A stretch of 64,000 bases of DNA from an uncultured Lachnospiraceae bacterium (GCA_902779355.1 CACZBF010000012.1:21862-85861), one strand, 5' to 3'. Shown: positions 9,394 to 18,927, counted from the stretch's first letter. The notes: a model not told the origin generated them from the letters alone. A program made the numbers and translations.

Positions 9394-10518
9394 CTACATC
9401 ACAATCAGTTCGTACTCACGCGTCCCGTGTCCGATCTTCTCGGCGTGCTCTAAGGTTTCCTTCCAACGAATGTTGGGGTTGCTGTCTTTGAAGTGGTCAT
9501 GGTGGTGCTCCCACCCCTCTTGGTTCAGGTTGTCGGACAGCTGGCTGTTCGGCAGCGGCGCCGTCTTCATGCAGGCATCCACGCAGGCCTGATCCAAAGC
9601 CACGGGATCAAACGATGCAAACATGCCGACATCCGGCAGGATCGGTGCATCATTCTCGCCATGGCAGTCGCAGTTCGGCGAGATATCCTGTACCAGTGTG
9701 ATATGGAAGTTCGGTCTCCCCGCACAGACTGCTGCCGAATACTCCGCCATCTTGCAGCAGAGCAGCTCGTTCGCATTCCAGTTTTTGTTGGAGATCGCAT
9801 CAAAGGCGCAGGCTCCGATACAGCGTCCGCAGCCCTTGCATAGCTTCTCGTCGATGTGGGCTTTGCCATTCTCCTTGTAATAGATCGCATCGGATCCGCA
9901 CTCTTTTGCGCAGCGCTTACAGCTGCGGCAGAGTTTTTCGGAAACCACCGGCGTCCCGGAGTTGTGCTGGTGCATCTTACCGGCGCGGCTTCCGCAGCCC
10001 ATGCCGATGTTCTTGATCGCACCGCCGAACCCGGTCATCTCATGCCCCTTAAAGTGATTCAGGCTGATAAACACATCTGCATCCATGATCGCGCGGCCGA
10101 TGTAGGCCTCCTCGCAATACTCCCCGTTCGGTACCGGAACTGCAATGTCATCCGTCCCTCTGAGGCCGTCTGCAATGATGATCTGGCAACCCGTTGTTAC
10201 CGTATTAAATCCGTTGATGTTCGCGCAGTCCAGATGCTCCAACGCATGCTTTCTCGATCCCGGATAGAGCGTATTACAGTCGGTGAGGAACGGCTTCCCG
10301 TTCTGCTCCTTCACGACATCCGCCACAGCCCTCGCATAGTTCGGGCGAAGGTACGCCAGATTTCCGAGTTCTCCGAAATGCATCTTGATCGCCACAAATT
10401 TCCCGTCCATGTCGATCTTGCCGATCCCGGCTTTTCTGATCAGCTTCTGCAGTTTGACTGTCAAACTGACATCCAGCTGTGTCCGGAAATCAGTGAAATA
10501 AACCTTTGCCTTCTCCAT
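9394..10518 (-). CDS. DUF362 protein with two 4Fe-4S clusters
   Basis: The 374-aa cytosolic protein combines an N-terminal DUF362 domain (MEKAKVYFTDFRTQLDVS onward, with KMHFGE and HFKGHEMTGFGGAIKN motifs) with a bacterial ferredoxin-type insert. The two cluster motifs are CRSCKRCAKEC and CKGCGRCIGAC, spaced as in 2[4Fe-4S] ferredoxins. Homologues are common in anaerobes and are thought to be iron-sulfur electron carriers, but no reaction is established. The ATG at 10518 is preferred over 10569 because GGAGGG is 7 bp upstream and homology starts there. It lies just downstream of the rubrerythrin terminator. Confidence 0.9.
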   Translation of the reverse strand: MEKAKVYFTDFRTQLDVSLTVKLQKLIRKAGIGKIDMDGKFVAIKMHFGELGNLAYLRPNYARAVADVVKEQNGKPFLTDCNTLYPGSRKHALEHLDCANINGFNTVTTGCQIIIADGLRGTDDIAVPVPNGEYCEEAYIGRAIMDADVFISLNHFKGHEMTGFGGAIKNIGMGCGSRAGKMHQHNSGTPVVSEKLCRSCKRCAKECGSDAIYYKENGKAHIDEKLCKGCGRCIGACAFDAISNKNWNANELLCCKMAEYSAAVCAGRPNFHITLVQDISPNCDCHGENDAPILPDVGMFASFDPVALDQACVDACMKTAPLPNSQLSDNLNQEGWEHHHDHFKDSNPNIRWKETLEHAEKIGHGTREYELIVM

Positions 10519-10557
10519 CGTCCGACCCTCCATGTCGTGGTGAAAACAGTATAGAAA

Positions 10558-10586
10558 GGGCTGCCGCACACACGTGTGACAGCCCT
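10558..10586 (-). terminator. Terminator after the rubrerythrin gene
   Basis: On the minus strand GGGCTG and CAGCCC form the base of a hairpin containing a CACACGTGTGTG core, followed by TTTCT. It lies about 20 bp past the rubrerythrin stop codon. Confidence 0.65.
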
Positions 10587-10604
10587 CTTTGTGCCTTTAC
10601 AGGA

Positions 10605-11147
10605 TTATCCGAAATAACGCTTCAGCAATCCCTGGAATGCCTTGCCGTGTCTTGCTTCGTCTCTTGCCATCTCATGCACCGTGTCATGGATCGCATCCAG
10701 ATCCAGCGCTTTCGCCCGTTTTGCGAGATCAGTCTTGCCTGCAGTAGCACCATTCTCCGCTTCCACACGCATTTCCAGATTCTTCTTCGTAGAATCCGTC
10801 ACCACTTCACCAAGGAGCTCCGCAAATCTCGCTGCATGGTCTGCTTCCTCAAAAGCGGCGCGTCTCCAATATTCTCCGATCTCCGGATATCCCTCGCGAT
10901 AAGCCACACGGCTCATGGCAAGATACATACCAACCTCTGAGCATTCGCCGTTAAAATTCGAACGCAGATCATCGATGATATCCTGCGGCGCACCCTGCGC
11001 GACACCGACCACATGCTCCGCTGCCCAGGTGAGATCCCCTTCCTGTTTCGTGAACTTCTCCTTCGGCGCTTTACACTGCGGGCACTGCTCCGGGGGTTCC
11101 TCGCCTTCATGTACATAGCCGCATACCGAACATACCCATTTTGCCAT
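10605..11147 (-). CDS. Rubrerythrin with N-terminal rubredoxin domain
   Basis: This 180-aa protein is a reverse rubrerythrin: the rubredoxin-type iron site comes first (CSVCGY and CPQCKAP, residues 6-28) and the ferritin-like diiron four-helix domain follows, with ExxxY/ExxH-type ligands in [40 protein letters not shown] and [11 protein letters not shown]. It reduces hydrogen peroxide in anaerobes using electrons from NADH or ferredoxin systems. GGGAGGA precedes the ATG. Upstream, TATAAT at about 11209-11214 (minus strand) is a likely -10 element; PerR control would be usual but I cannot see a convincing PerR box. Confidence 0.93.
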   Translation of the reverse strand: MAKWVCSVCGYVHEGEEPPEQCPQCKAPKEKFTKQEGDLTWAAEHVVGVAQGAPQDIIDDLRSNFNGECSEVGMYLAMSRVAYREGYPEIGEYWRRAAFEEADHAARFAELLGEVVTDSTKKNLEMRVEAENGATAGKTDLAKRAKALDLDAIHDTVHEMARDEARHGKAFQGLLKRYFG

Positions 11148-11276
11148 TGTAAAATCCTCCCTTTCTCTCTGTTGTTTGCCACGGTCTCGTTCCGTGTTTG
11201 TCTCACCATTATAACAAATAACACCAAGGAAAGAAACAAAAATCTTTTGTCCGTGTAAGCCCCGAAACCTCAGCCT

Positions 11277-11507
11277 TTACGGGCTCTCCTCAAAGGCTTC
11301 TCCGGCCTCCTCGGTCACAATCCGCTCATAAGCCGTTTGTGCCGTTTCCTCAACCTGTTCCCCGTAGCCCGCCAATGCCGCAAACGGCGCGAACTGCGCG
11401 GCGCGGTCAAGCAGCGCCATCTGTTTATGTTTTTTTGACACCGGATGCGGGAGATCTAGCATATCGTCATACCGGTGCGGATCCTTTTTTTCCTTCGCAA
11501 CGCTCAT
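11277..11507 (-). CDS. YolD-like protein
   Basis: The 76-aa protein contains the RYDDMLDLPHPVS and LLDRAAQFAPFAALAGYGEQ segments typical of YolD-like proteins that accompany Y-family polymerases in Firmicutes; the B. subtilis pairing is YolD-UvrX and YqjX-YqjW. Its ATG overlaps the TGA of the polymerase gene (ATGA), so the two are translationally coupled. The exact role of YolD is unknown; a modulatory role for error-prone synthesis is inferred from the pairing. Confidence 0.85.
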   Translation of the reverse strand: MSVAKEKKDPHRYDDMLDLPHPVSKKHKQMALLDRAAQFAPFAALAGYGEQVEETAQTAYERIVTEEAGEAFEESP

Positions 11508-13030
11508 TCCGCTTTATGTCCTCCTACCTGCCGGTTCCGTTCTCTTGTCGTAGCGCCTTCCTCCAGATTCATGCCTTTCAGCACCGCGTTCTTTCCGTAT
11601 TTTTTCTTGATGGAGAGGACCGCCTCCTGCATCCGGCGTTCCTTTGCAAGTGCTTCCTCCGTGGCCTTTTCCTCCTGCTCTTTTGCGGCATAATCCGTGA
11701 AAAGATCGAGCTGCTCATAGACCGGTTCTTTTTTGATCTGCCCTTCGACCTGTACATGGTTTGCCACCACATACATCCGCCGCACCAAAAGACCCGGGTC
11801 CACAATCCGTTCATAGAGCCGCGTGACTGCTTCGAGAAGGAGTTTTGTCGAGCTGGTCTGCCGCCCCAGGTTCTCCGACCCATGTGCGTTTTTCGGTACC
11901 TGTCTGCCGTAACGGTCGATGACGACTTCACCGCGGTAACGCTTCCGACGCTCCGGATCGTTGATGTTTTCCACATCATACCCCACGGTCAGTACAATCT
12001 GATCGGTCACAAGACGTTTGTCTACGAGGTCCAAGGTCAGGAGATCCGTCATCTCCCGGACGATAAGTTTCCCTTTTTCAAAATCATAAGGCTCGGTCAA
12101 TACCTGCCCAAGGCTGATACTCCGATCCCCCGGCTGATAAGACTTGATCTCCTTCATCGTGCAGGGCTCATATCCCCAGGCATGATCGATGAGAAGCTCC
12201 GCATTCACACCGAACAGTTTGTACAAAAGCTCCTCATTGTAAAACTCCCCCGGCGCCCCGATGGAGCAGCGCGCCACATCGCCCATGGTCTCCATCCCGT
12301 GCTCTTTTAACTTTTTCGCAATCCCTCTGCCCACACGCCAAAAATCCGTGATCGGCTCATGCGTCCACAGATGCTCGCGGTAGGTGCGTTCGTTCAGCTC
12401 CGCGATCCGCACGTCGGTCTCATCCGGTTCGATGTGCTTTGCATAGATATCCATGGCGATCTTGGCCAGATACAGATTCGTGCCGATGCCCCCGGTCGCC
12501 GAGATCCCCGTGGCCTCATAGACCTCCCGGATCATCCGCCGCACCAGCTCGCGCGCTGTCAGTTGATAGGTTTTGAGATACTCCGTGAGATCCAGAAAGA
12601 CCTCATCTACGGAATAGACATGCATATCCTCCGGCGCCACGTAACGCAGATAGATATCATAGATATTCGTGCTGTATTGCATGTAAAGCGACATTCTGGG
12701 AGGCGCAGCAATATAAGAAAGCGCCAGCGAAGGATCCTCTGCCAGTTTGGTCGCATCGTCAGACTCGCCGGTAAAGACATGACCCGGCGCGGCAAGGAGA
12801 CGCTGCCGGTTGATCTCTTTGACTGCTGCCACGACTTCAAACAGCCTCGCCCGCCCGGAAATGCCGTACGCCTTCAAAGACGGCGAAACAGCCAGACAGA
12901 TCGTTTTCTCCGTCCGGCTCTTATCCGCCACAACGAGGTTTGTCGTGAGCGGATCTCTGTCGCTTTCATGGCATTCCACCGAAGCATAAAAGGACTTCAG
13001 GTCGATCGCCGCATAGATCCGTTCTTTGAT
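11504..13030 (-). CDS. Y-family translesion DNA polymerase, apparent ATC start
   Basis: The product is a UmuC/DinB-type lesion-bypass polymerase of about 508 aa. The first catalytic aspartate motif YAAIDLKSFYASVEC is encoded upstream of the first ordinary start codon (GTG at 12979), so a GTG start would give a protein without its metal-binding aspartate. Reading upstream in frame there is no ATG, GTG or TTG before a TGA at 13040. The frame meets ATC AAA GAA at 13030, placed 6 bp after AGGTGA, exactly where ATG AAA GAA would be expected. Other motifs are intact: KTICLAVSPSLKAYGI, SVDEVFLDLTEYL, GIGTNLYLAKIAMD and VGRGIAKKLKEHG. It overlaps yolD downstream and follows the deacetylase gene by 6 bp. 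Confidence 0.85.
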   Translation of the reverse strand: MKERIYAAIDLKSFYASVECHESDRDPLTTNLVVADKSRTEKTICLAVSPSLKAYGISGRARLFEVVAAVKEINRQRLLAAPGHVFTGESDDATKLAEDPSLALSYIAAPPRMSLYMQYSTNIYDIYLRYVAPEDMHVYSVDEVFLDLTEYLKTYQLTARELVRRMIREVYEATGISATGGIGTNLYLAKIAMDIYAKHIEPDETDVRIAELNERTYREHLWTHEPITDFWRVGRGIAKKLKEHGMETMGDVARCSIGAPGEFYNEELLYKLFGVNAELLIDHAWGYEPCTMKEIKSYQPGDRSISLGQVLTEPYDFEKGKLIVREMTDLLTLDLVDKRLVTDQIVLTVGYDVENINDPERRKRYRGEVVIDRYGRQVPKNAHGSENLGRQTSSTKLLLEAVTRLYERIVDPGLLVRRMYVVANHVQVEGQIKKEPVYEQLDLFTDYAAKEQEEKATEEALAKERRMQEAVLSIKKKYGKNAVLKGMNLEEGATTRERNRQVGGHKAE

Positions 13031-13036
13031 GGCCTG

Positions 13037-13984
13037 TCACCTCAGCAGTTCAAATTCATAGCCGTTTGCGCGCACCTGATCGATGAACTCCCCGAGCATG
13101 GTCGCGCTCGTTTCCGATGTCGCATGGAAACAGTAGATCGCACCCGGATGCAGATGATCCACCGCATCCTTTACGGACGCCGCAACATCCGGCTGATCAG
13201 ATCTGTCCCAATCAATATAGGTATAACTCCAGAACACGCTTTTGTAATTGCAGTTGTTGACGATCGCAAGGGACTGCTCGTCGAACTCCCCGCTCGGGAA
13301 ACGGAACAGATGCATCTCGTAGCCAAAGTCATTCAGCGCCATTTCATGCATGTCCATGATCTCCGCTTCCTGCTGTTCTACACTCAGGCTCGGCATGCCG
13401 TCCATCTTGTGATGCATGCTGTGATTCCCGAGATCGTGACCCTCGTTGATGACCCGTTCGATCGTCTCCGGATTTTCCCACAAGACATTTCCGGTGGAAA
13501 AGAACACCGCTTTCACATCCTTTTCCTGTAAGGTGTCGAGTGAGAGGTTTACCCATTTGTTGGACCACCCCATGTTCAGCGTCAGATAGATGATGTTCGG
13601 GTCGCCTTCTTCCCAAGGTCCGATAAAATACACCGGATAGTCCTTGTATCGTTCCTGATAGATCAGGCAAAACTCCGGGCGGCCTAAGGCATCGGTCTCT
13701 TTTCCCATCCCCCAGCCTTCCGGCGTCGTATCCAGCCCCGCCAGCTCCATTTTTTCATTTTCGATATGCATGGAAGCGTTTGCGGGTTCTTCTTGACTCT
13801 CCGTTTCCTGCTCCGTCATCTCTGTGACAGTCTCTGCCGTTTCCGTCACTTCCGTTACACTTTCCGTGACGCCCTCGGTCACTGCAGCCTCCTGTCCGCC
13901 GGCGTCTTTTGATGCACAGCTGGTGAGGAGCGATACCGTGACGCAAAAGATGACGGCCATTCTCAGGCGTTGTTTGTTTTTCAT
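13037..13984 (-). CDS. Polysaccharide deacetylase-like lipoprotein lacking the catalytic aspartate
   Basis: The 315-aa protein has a lipoprotein signal (RLRMAVIFCVTVSLLTSC, lipobox cysteine near residue 23), an acidic Thr/Glu linker built of VTE-type repeats (about residues 30-60) and a NodB fold related to PdaA-type peptidoglycan deacetylases. The zinc-ligand motif GHDLGNHSMHH and the RFPSGEFD motif are present. The first NodB motif, normally TFDDG or TFDNGYEN, reads TLNMGWSN, so the catalytic base is asparagine and the second position is methionine. It may be inactive or have another role such as glycan binding. The ATG at 13984 is preferred because AAGGAG lies upstream. Its last codons carry the ribosome site of the polymerase gene. 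Confidence 0.8.
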   Translation of the reverse strand: MKNKQRLRMAVIFCVTVSLLTSCASKDAGGQEAAVTEGVTESVTEVTETAETVTEMTEQETESQEEPANASMHIENEKMELAGLDTTPEGWGMGKETDALGRPEFCLIYQERYKDYPVYFIGPWEEGDPNIIYLTLNMGWSNKWVNLSLDTLQEKDVKAVFFSTGNVLWENPETIERVINEGHDLGNHSMHHKMDGMPSLSVEQQEAEIMDMHEMALNDFGYEMHLFRFPSGEFDEQSLAIVNNCNYKSVFWSYTYIDWDRSDQPDVAASVKDAVDHLHPGAIYCFHATSETSATMLGEFIDQVRANGYEFELLR

Positions 13985-13997
13985 CTTTCTAAACTCC

Positions 13998-15074
13998 TTA
14001 CGCCACTTCATTCATCTTTGCGAGTTTCGCCGCCTGGTCCGCTGCAATGCAGGCATCGATGATCTCCTGGATGTCTCCGTCCATGATCTTGTCCAACTTG
14101 TAAAGCGTGAGCCCGATCCGATGATCTGTCACGCGCCCCTGCGGGAAATTATAAGTGCGGATCTTTTCCGAACGGTCTCCCGTCCCGATCTGGCTGCGGC
14201 GCTCTGCGGAAGCCGCATCCTGCTGCTTCTGCAGTTCCAGGTCATACAGTTTTGCGCGGAGCAGCGCAAATGCCTTGTCCTTGTTCTGGAGCTGTGATTT
14301 CTCCGTCTGGCTGTAGATCACGATCCCGGTCGGATAATGCGTGAGCCGTACAGCCGAGTCCGTCGTATTGACGCACTGCCCGCCGTTTCCGGATGCGCGC
14401 ATGACGTCGATCCGGATGTCCTTCTCCTGAATCTCCACTTCCACCTCTTCTGCTTCCGGCATCACGGCCACAGAGATCGTGCTCGTATGGATGCGCCCCT
14501 GCGACTCGGTCTCCGGGACACGCTGCACACGGTGCACACCGGATTCGTATTTCAACTTGGAATAAGCGCCCGCACCGCTGACCATGAAGTTCACGGATTT
14601 CATGCCGCCGATCCCGATCTCGTCGACTTCGAGCAGCTCGACTTTCCAGCGCTGGCTCTCCGCATAGTGCACATACATCCGGTAGATCTCCGCCGCAAAA
14701 AGGGCCGCCTCATCCCCGCCGGCGCCTGCACGGATCTCCACGATGACGTTCTTCTCATCATTCGGATCCTTCGGCAGCAGGAGGATCTTTAACCTGTCTT
14801 CGAGTTCGCCCGTCTTTGCCTTTGCTTCCGCGAGTTCTTCTCTTGCCATCTCCTTCATTTCCTCGTCGCTTTCCTCTTCGATCATGGCAAGCGAATCCTG
14901 GATATCCTGCTGGTTCTTGCGATATTCGCGGTATGCCTCCACAAGGGGCGTCAGATTGCTCTGCTCCTTCATCAATTTTTTGAAACGCACCGGATCATTT
15001 GCCACATCCGGTTCGGAAAGTTCATTCATCAGTTCCTCAAAACGAGCAACCAGATCTTCCAATTTGTCAAACAT
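13998..15074 (-). CDS. prfA: Peptide chain release factor 1
   Basis: RF1 recognises UAA and UAG in the ribosomal A site and triggers peptidyl-tRNA hydrolysis. The 358-aa protein has the RF-family [13 protein letters not shown] region, [18 protein letters not shown], and the universal GGQ motif within [18 protein letters not shown], the glutamine being the PrmC methylation target. Length is standard. It starts one base after the prmC stop codon, which fits coupled synthesis of the factor and its methyltransferase. Confidence 0.97.
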   Translation of the reverse strand: MFDKLEDLVARFEELMNELSEPDVANDPVRFKKLMKEQSNLTPLVEAYREYRKNQQDIQDSLAMIEEESDEEMKEMAREELAEAKAKTGELEDRLKILLLPKDPNDEKNVIVEIRAGAGGDEAALFAAEIYRMYVHYAESQRWKVELLEVDEIGIGGMKSVNFMVSGAGAYSKLKYESGVHRVQRVPETESQGRIHTSTISVAVMPEAEEVEVEIQEKDIRIDVMRASGNGGQCVNTTDSAVRLTHYPTGIVIYSQTEKSQLQNKDKAFALLRAKLYDLELQKQQDAASAERRSQIGTGDRSEKIRTYNFPQGRVTDHRIGLTLYKLDKIMDGDIQEIIDACIAADQAAKLAKMNEVA

Positions 15075-15075
15075 C

Positions 15076-15948
15076 CTATGCCTCTCCTTCCTTTATCGGC
15101 GCACAGGCCCTTACCACACGATCCAGTCCCGCCAGGTCCTGTTTGATCGTAATATCCGTAAATCCTTCCTTTTCGAGGATCTCTCTGACCTCCGCGCCCT
15201 GCTCACATCCGATCTCCATCAAAAGCTTGCCGCCTTCCTTTAAATGGGACGGCGCCGCTGCCGCAATCCGCCGGTAAAAATAGAGTCCGTCCTCGTGCCC
15301 GTCCAATGCCTCCACGGGCTCAAAGTCCGCAACCTCCGTCTGTAACGTCGGGATCTCAGCCGTCTTGATATAGGGCGGGTTGGAGATGATCATGTCAAAC
15401 GGCTCATTCAGATTGTCGAAAAGATCACTGCGAACAAACAGCATCTCTGTCTCGTTTGCCTTTGCATTTTCCTTTGCCACAAGCAGCGCCTGCTTACTGG
15501 CATCGCTCGCCGTCATGCGGATCTCCGGCCGGTTTTTCTTAATGGAAACGGCAATGCACCCGGAACCGGTACACAGATCCAGAACGGAAAACTCCTCCCG
15601 GTCCTGTTCTCCCACTTCGCGCGGGATCTCCGTCAGTGCCATTTCCACCAGGGTTTCCGTGTCCTGCCGCGGGATCAGAACATTGGAATTGACCGTAAAA
15701 GTCAGTCCCATAAATTCCTGCGTCCCGAGGATGTACTGCAGCGGTACCCGCGATGCACGCTTTTTCACGGCATTTTCAAAATGCAATTGATCTTCCTCGG
15801 ACAAGTCCTCGTTCTCTTTTAAATAAAACTCACTCCGCGTGATATGACAGACGCTCTCGAGCAGATACCATACATCCAAAGACGCTTCTTCTATGCCTGC
15901 CAGTTTCAGTACTTCAGCGCCCGCGGTCAACGCGCCACGATATGTCAT
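15076..15948 (-). CDS. prmC: Release factor glutamine N5-methyltransferase
   Basis: PrmC methylates the GGQ glutamine of release factors. The 290-aa protein has an N-terminal helical domain, the SAM-binding motif [15 protein letters not shown] and the catalytic NPPY within [14 protein letters not shown] strong GAGGAGGAG ribosome site precedes the ATG. The ATG overlaps the TGA of the DUF1385 gene (ATGA), and the stop is followed almost at once by prfA. Confidence 0.96.
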   Translation of the reverse strand: MTYRGALTAGAEVLKLAGIEEASLDVWYLLESVCHITRSEFYLKENEDLSEEDQLHFENAVKKRASRVPLQYILGTQEFMGLTFTVNSNVLIPRQDTETLVEMALTEIPREVGEQDREEFSVLDLCTGSGCIAVSIKKNRPEIRMTASDASKQALLVAKENAKANETEMLFVRSDLFDNLNEPFDMIISNPPYIKTAEIPTLQTEVADFEPVEALDGHEDGLYFYRRIAAAAPSHLKEGGKLLMEIGCEQGAEVREILEKEGFTDITIKQDLAGLDRVVRACAPIKEGEA

Positions 15949-16943
15949 GCGCTCTCCTCCTCTACGCTGCTTTCGGGCACAGTCCTATCACATGCGGCAC
16001 AGCTTTCTCCTGCTTCCTCCGTTTCGCCGCGCACCTCTTTTACATAAGGTCTCCAATCAAACACAGCCTCTACGGATGCGATCCCGACTTCGATCATAGA
16101 GTCATCGGGCTCCTTCGTCGTCAGATGCTGCATTGCAAGCCCGGGCTTGCTGAGGAAGTTCACCACAGGATTGTCACTTCTGCCCGCAAACCGGATCAGT
16201 TCATACGCGATCCCCGCCACGACCGGGATCAGGACAAGCCGCAGCACGATCCGAAGCACTCTTGAATCCACCTGAATAAACGCAAAAAGCACGATACTGA
16301 CCAATACCACAAACAGCAGAAAACTTGTCCCGCAGCGTTTGTGGAGGCGCGTACTCTTTCGCACATTTTCCACATTCAGATCCAGCCCGTGCTCGATACA
16401 GTTGATGCATTTGTGCTCGGCACCATGATACATAAACACCCGCTGGATATCCTTCATCTTTGAAATGGCAAGGATGTATCCGAAAAAGATCAAAAGTCGG
16501 ATCACGCCTTCGATGAGCGCCAGCACGATCCCTGACGAGATCCATCTGGAAAAGAACGTGGACAGATAATACGGCAGCACCATAAAGATCAGGATCGCGA
16601 TCACGAGGCTGACAAATAAGGTCGTCCCCATCATCGCATGCTCTTTTTTCTTTGCCTTCTCCGGATCCTCTTCTTTCTTCTTTTTCTCTTCCTCGTCCTC
16701 CTCAAAGAACGTGGAGGAATACATGAGGCTTCCGATCCCGAGATACAACGAATCGATAAAATTCACAACACCGCGGACGATCGGGATTTTCTGCACCGCT
16801 TCCACTGCCGCCTGCGTTTTCACTTTTTTCTTGTCAACGACGATTTCTCCGTCGCTTTTCCGGACAGCCACGGCATAGAAGTCTTTGTTCTTCATCATCA
16901 CGCCTTCCATGACTGCCTGCCCGCCGATACCGGAATACTTCAT
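15945..16943 (-). CDS. DUF1385 membrane protein (YqhQ family)
   Basis: The 332-aa protein begins with the family signature MKYSGIGGQAVMEGVMMKNKD. It has membrane helices around MMGTTLFVSLVIAILIFMVLPYYLSTFF, a second near GVIRLLIFFGYILAIS, the FMYHGAEHKCINCIEHG motif and two more helices near TSFLLFVVLVSIVLFAF. Function is unknown. The ATG at 16943 is chosen because homology begins there and AGGTGAG is adjacent. The order rpmE-DUF1385-prmC-prfA is conserved in clostridia. The rpmE terminator lies upstream, so this run depends on read-through or an unrecognised promoter. Confidence 0.9.
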   Translation of the reverse strand: MKYSGIGGQAVMEGVMMKNKDFYAVAVRKSDGEIVVDKKKVKTQAAVEAVQKIPIVRGVVNFIDSLYLGIGSLMYSSTFFEEDEEEKKKKEEDPEKAKKKEHAMMGTTLFVSLVIAILIFMVLPYYLSTFFSRWISSGIVLALIEGVIRLLIFFGYILAISKMKDIQRVFMYHGAEHKCINCIEHGLDLNVENVRKSTRLHKRCGTSFLLFVVLVSIVLFAFIQVDSRVLRIVLRLVLIPVVAGIAYELIRFAGRSDNPVVNFLSKPGLAMQHLTTKEPDDSMIEVGIASVEAVFDWRPYVKEVRGETEEAGESCAACDRTVPESSVEEESA

Positions 16944-16960
16944 TTTCTCACCTATAAAAA

Positions 16961-16998
16961 CCGCAAAAGGGCTGAGACAGAACTCTGTCCCAACCCTC
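16961..16998 (-). terminator. Terminator after rpmE
   Basis: On the minus strand AGGGTTGGGACAGA pairs over 14 bp (two G-U pairs) with TCTGTCTCAGCCCT around a 4-base loop, followed by TTTT. It lies between the rpmE stop and the DUF1385 start and probably lowers expression of the downstream genes relative to rpmE. Confidence 0.8.
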
Positions 16999-17018
16999 AA
17001 CGTTTTTCTACTGCTATG

Positions 17019-17219
17019 CTATTTCATGCCGTATTTCTTATTGAACTGCTCAATACGTCCGCGTGCCTGGTTTGCTTTCTGCTGACCAGTGTAAAACGGA
17101 TGGCATTTGGAACAGATCTCGACGTGGATCTCCTGCTTCGTGGAACCGGTCGTAAACGTATTGCCACAGTTGCAGGTTACCGTCGCCTGATAATAATCCG
17201 GATGGATCCCTTCTCTCAT
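17019..17219 (-). CDS. rpmE: 50S ribosomal protein L31, zinc-binding type
   Basis: The 66-aa protein begins [20 protein letters not shown] and ends [15 protein letters not shown], as in L31 type A. The zinc ligands CNC and CSKC are intact, so this is the zinc-containing (C+) form, often replaced under zinc limitation by a C- paralogue that is not present here. It has its own promoter and terminator. Confidence 0.97.
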   Translation of the reverse strand: MREGIHPDYYQATVTCNCGNTFTTGSTKQEIHVEICSKCHPFYTGQQKANQARGRIEQFNKKYGMK

Positions 17220-17293
17220 TTCTTTCTCACCTCATTCATGCTTTCATTCTGCGGCGCATGTAACAGCATACGCCTATTTTCAACAGCCTAGGT

Positions 17294-17322
17294 AGTGTAA
17301 CACATTCGCTCTTCTTTTGCAA
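17294..17322 (-). promoter_or_regulatory. Promoter of rpmE
   Basis: On the minus strand TTGCAA (17317-17322) and TACACT (17294-17299) are separated by 17 bp, giving a leader of about 70 bases before the rpmE ATG. Confidence 0.65.
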
Positions 17323-17341
17323 GCCTTTTCTTTGAGGCGGA

Positions 17342-18769
17342 TTACATGACTCTTTTCTTTTTGACCAGCTGCACAAACTCCTTGTTTGAGCGCGTATTTA
17401 CAAAGAGATTCAAAATGCTCTCCACGGCTTCCTCCGTGCGCATACCGTTCATCGCCCTGCGCATGATCGTGACCGCCTCCTGCTCCTCATTGTCAAGCAG
17501 CAGATCCTCTCTTCTGGTCCCGGACTTCACGATATCGATGGCAGGGAAGATCCGGCGCTCCGAAAGTTTCCGATCCAGGATCAGTTCCATGTTGCCGGTG
17601 CCCTTGAACTCTTCATATACCACGTCGTCCATCTTGCTGCCGGTCTCGATCAGCGCCGTCGCCAGGATCGTCAGACTCCCACCCTCGCGCATGTTACGCG
17701 CTGCACCAAAGAAGCGCTTTGGCATATGAAGCGCCGCGGGATCCAGACCACCGGAAAGCGTCCGTCCGCTGGGCTGCACCGTCAGGTTGTAGGCTCTTGC
17801 CAGACGCGTGATGGAATCCAGCAGGATCATAACGTCGCGTTTATGCTCCACAAGACGCTTCGCGCGCTCGATCACCATTTCCGAAACACGCTTATGATGA
17901 TCCGCAGTCTCATCAAAAGTGGAATAGATGACTTCCACATTTTTCGCTTCCAATGCCTCTCTGATATCCGTCACCTCTTCCGGGCGCTCATCGATCAGAA
18001 GGATCAAGATATGCATATCCGGATTGTGGCGGATCACGGCTCTTGCGACCTCCTTCAAGAGGGTCGTTTTCCCGGCCTTCGGCGGAGAGACGATCATGCC
18101 TCTCTGGCCTTTACCAATCGGAGAAACCAGATCCACGATCCTTGTCGCGACACCACATCCCGGCAGCTCGAGGCGCAGCCGCTCATCCGGGAAGATTGGC
18201 GTCAGGTCCTCGAAATTCTTTCTCTGCATCGCCTGCTCCGGCCGCATACCATTGACGGAGTTGATGAAAAGCAATGCGGAAAATTTTTCATTCTGGGAAC
18301 GCACGCGGGTATTACCGCGCACGATATCGCCGGTTTTTAAATTGAAGCGCCTGATCTGTGACGGCGAAACATAGACATCATTCTCACCCGGCAGATAGTT
18401 TGCGCTGCGGATAAAGCCGAATCCGTCCTGCATGACTTCCAGGATCCCGTGCGCTTCCACGCCGCTGTCCAACTCTGCCAGCTGCTCCGTCGGCTCCTCT
18501 GCGTTTTCCGCCCGCTGCGGTTCGGATTTCGCAGCCGGCTCCGGACGCGCCGTATTCTCGCGCTGTGCATTCTCCCGAGGTGCAGGTGCAGTCTTCGGGA
18601 TGGATGCGGGTGCTGTAGACTTCCCTTCCGCTTCGAGCCTTGCATCTTCTGCAAGCATCGCTTTCACGAGTTCCTCCTTCTTTAATTTCGTAAAGCCGGT
18701 CAGTCCTCTCTTTTTTGCAAGATCGCGCAAAACGGTTGCAGACAGGCTTTCATACTGTTCTCTTGTCAT
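17342..18769 (-). CDS. rho: Transcription termination factor Rho
   Basis: Rho is the hexameric RNA helicase that terminates untranslated transcripts. The 475-aa protein has an N-terminal SAP-like helical segment, a Pro/Ala/Glu-rich spacer at about residues 50-100, the RNA-binding cold-shock fold (GILEVMQDGFGFIRS...DVYVSPSQIRRF) and the ATPase core with Walker A PPKAGKTTLLKEVA and LLIDERPEEVTDI. The C-terminal LSERRIFPAIDIVKSGTRRE is typical. The Ala/Pro spacer is longer than in Bacillus Rho, as is common in clostridia. It is read from a promoter in the divergent region shared with malic enzyme. Confidence 0.97.
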   Translation of the reverse strand: MTREQYESLSATVLRDLAKKRGLTGFTKLKKEELVKAMLAEDARLEAEGKSTAPASIPKTAPAPRENAQRENTARPEPAAKSEPQRAENAEEPTEQLAELDSGVEAHGILEVMQDGFGFIRSANYLPGENDVYVSPSQIRRFNLKTGDIVRGNTRVRSQNEKFSALLFINSVNGMRPEQAMQRKNFEDLTPIFPDERLRLELPGCGVATRIVDLVSPIGKGQRGMIVSPPKAGKTTLLKEVARAVIRHNPDMHILILLIDERPEEVTDIREALEAKNVEVIYSTFDETADHHKRVSEMVIERAKRLVEHKRDVMILLDSITRLARAYNLTVQPSGRTLSGGLDPAALHMPKRFFGAARNMREGGSLTILATALIETGSKMDDVVYEEFKGTGNMELILDRKLSERRIFPAIDIVKSGTRREDLLLDNEEQEAVTIMRRAMNGMRTEEAVESILNLFVNTRSNKEFVQLVKKKRVM

Positions 18770-18882
18770 AAATACCTCTTTCCTTTTCGTTTTCGTATTG
18801 GGTTCGTTTCCATATGGTAGGGAGTCAAATAAAAGATCTAAGAATATACTTCAGATAAAAACGATTTGTTTTAACGTCACTT

Positions 18883-18911
18883 ATTATATAACAACCTTTT
18901 CGGATTTGGAA
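18883..18911 (-). promoter_or_regulatory. Probable rho promoter
   Basis: A perfect TATAAT on the minus strand (18883-18888) has TTCCAA 17 bp upstream as a weak -35. It implies a leader of roughly 105 bases before rho, long enough for autoregulation, but no specific element is recognised. Confidence 0.5.
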
Positions 18912-18927
18912 GTCCTTTTTTATCATG

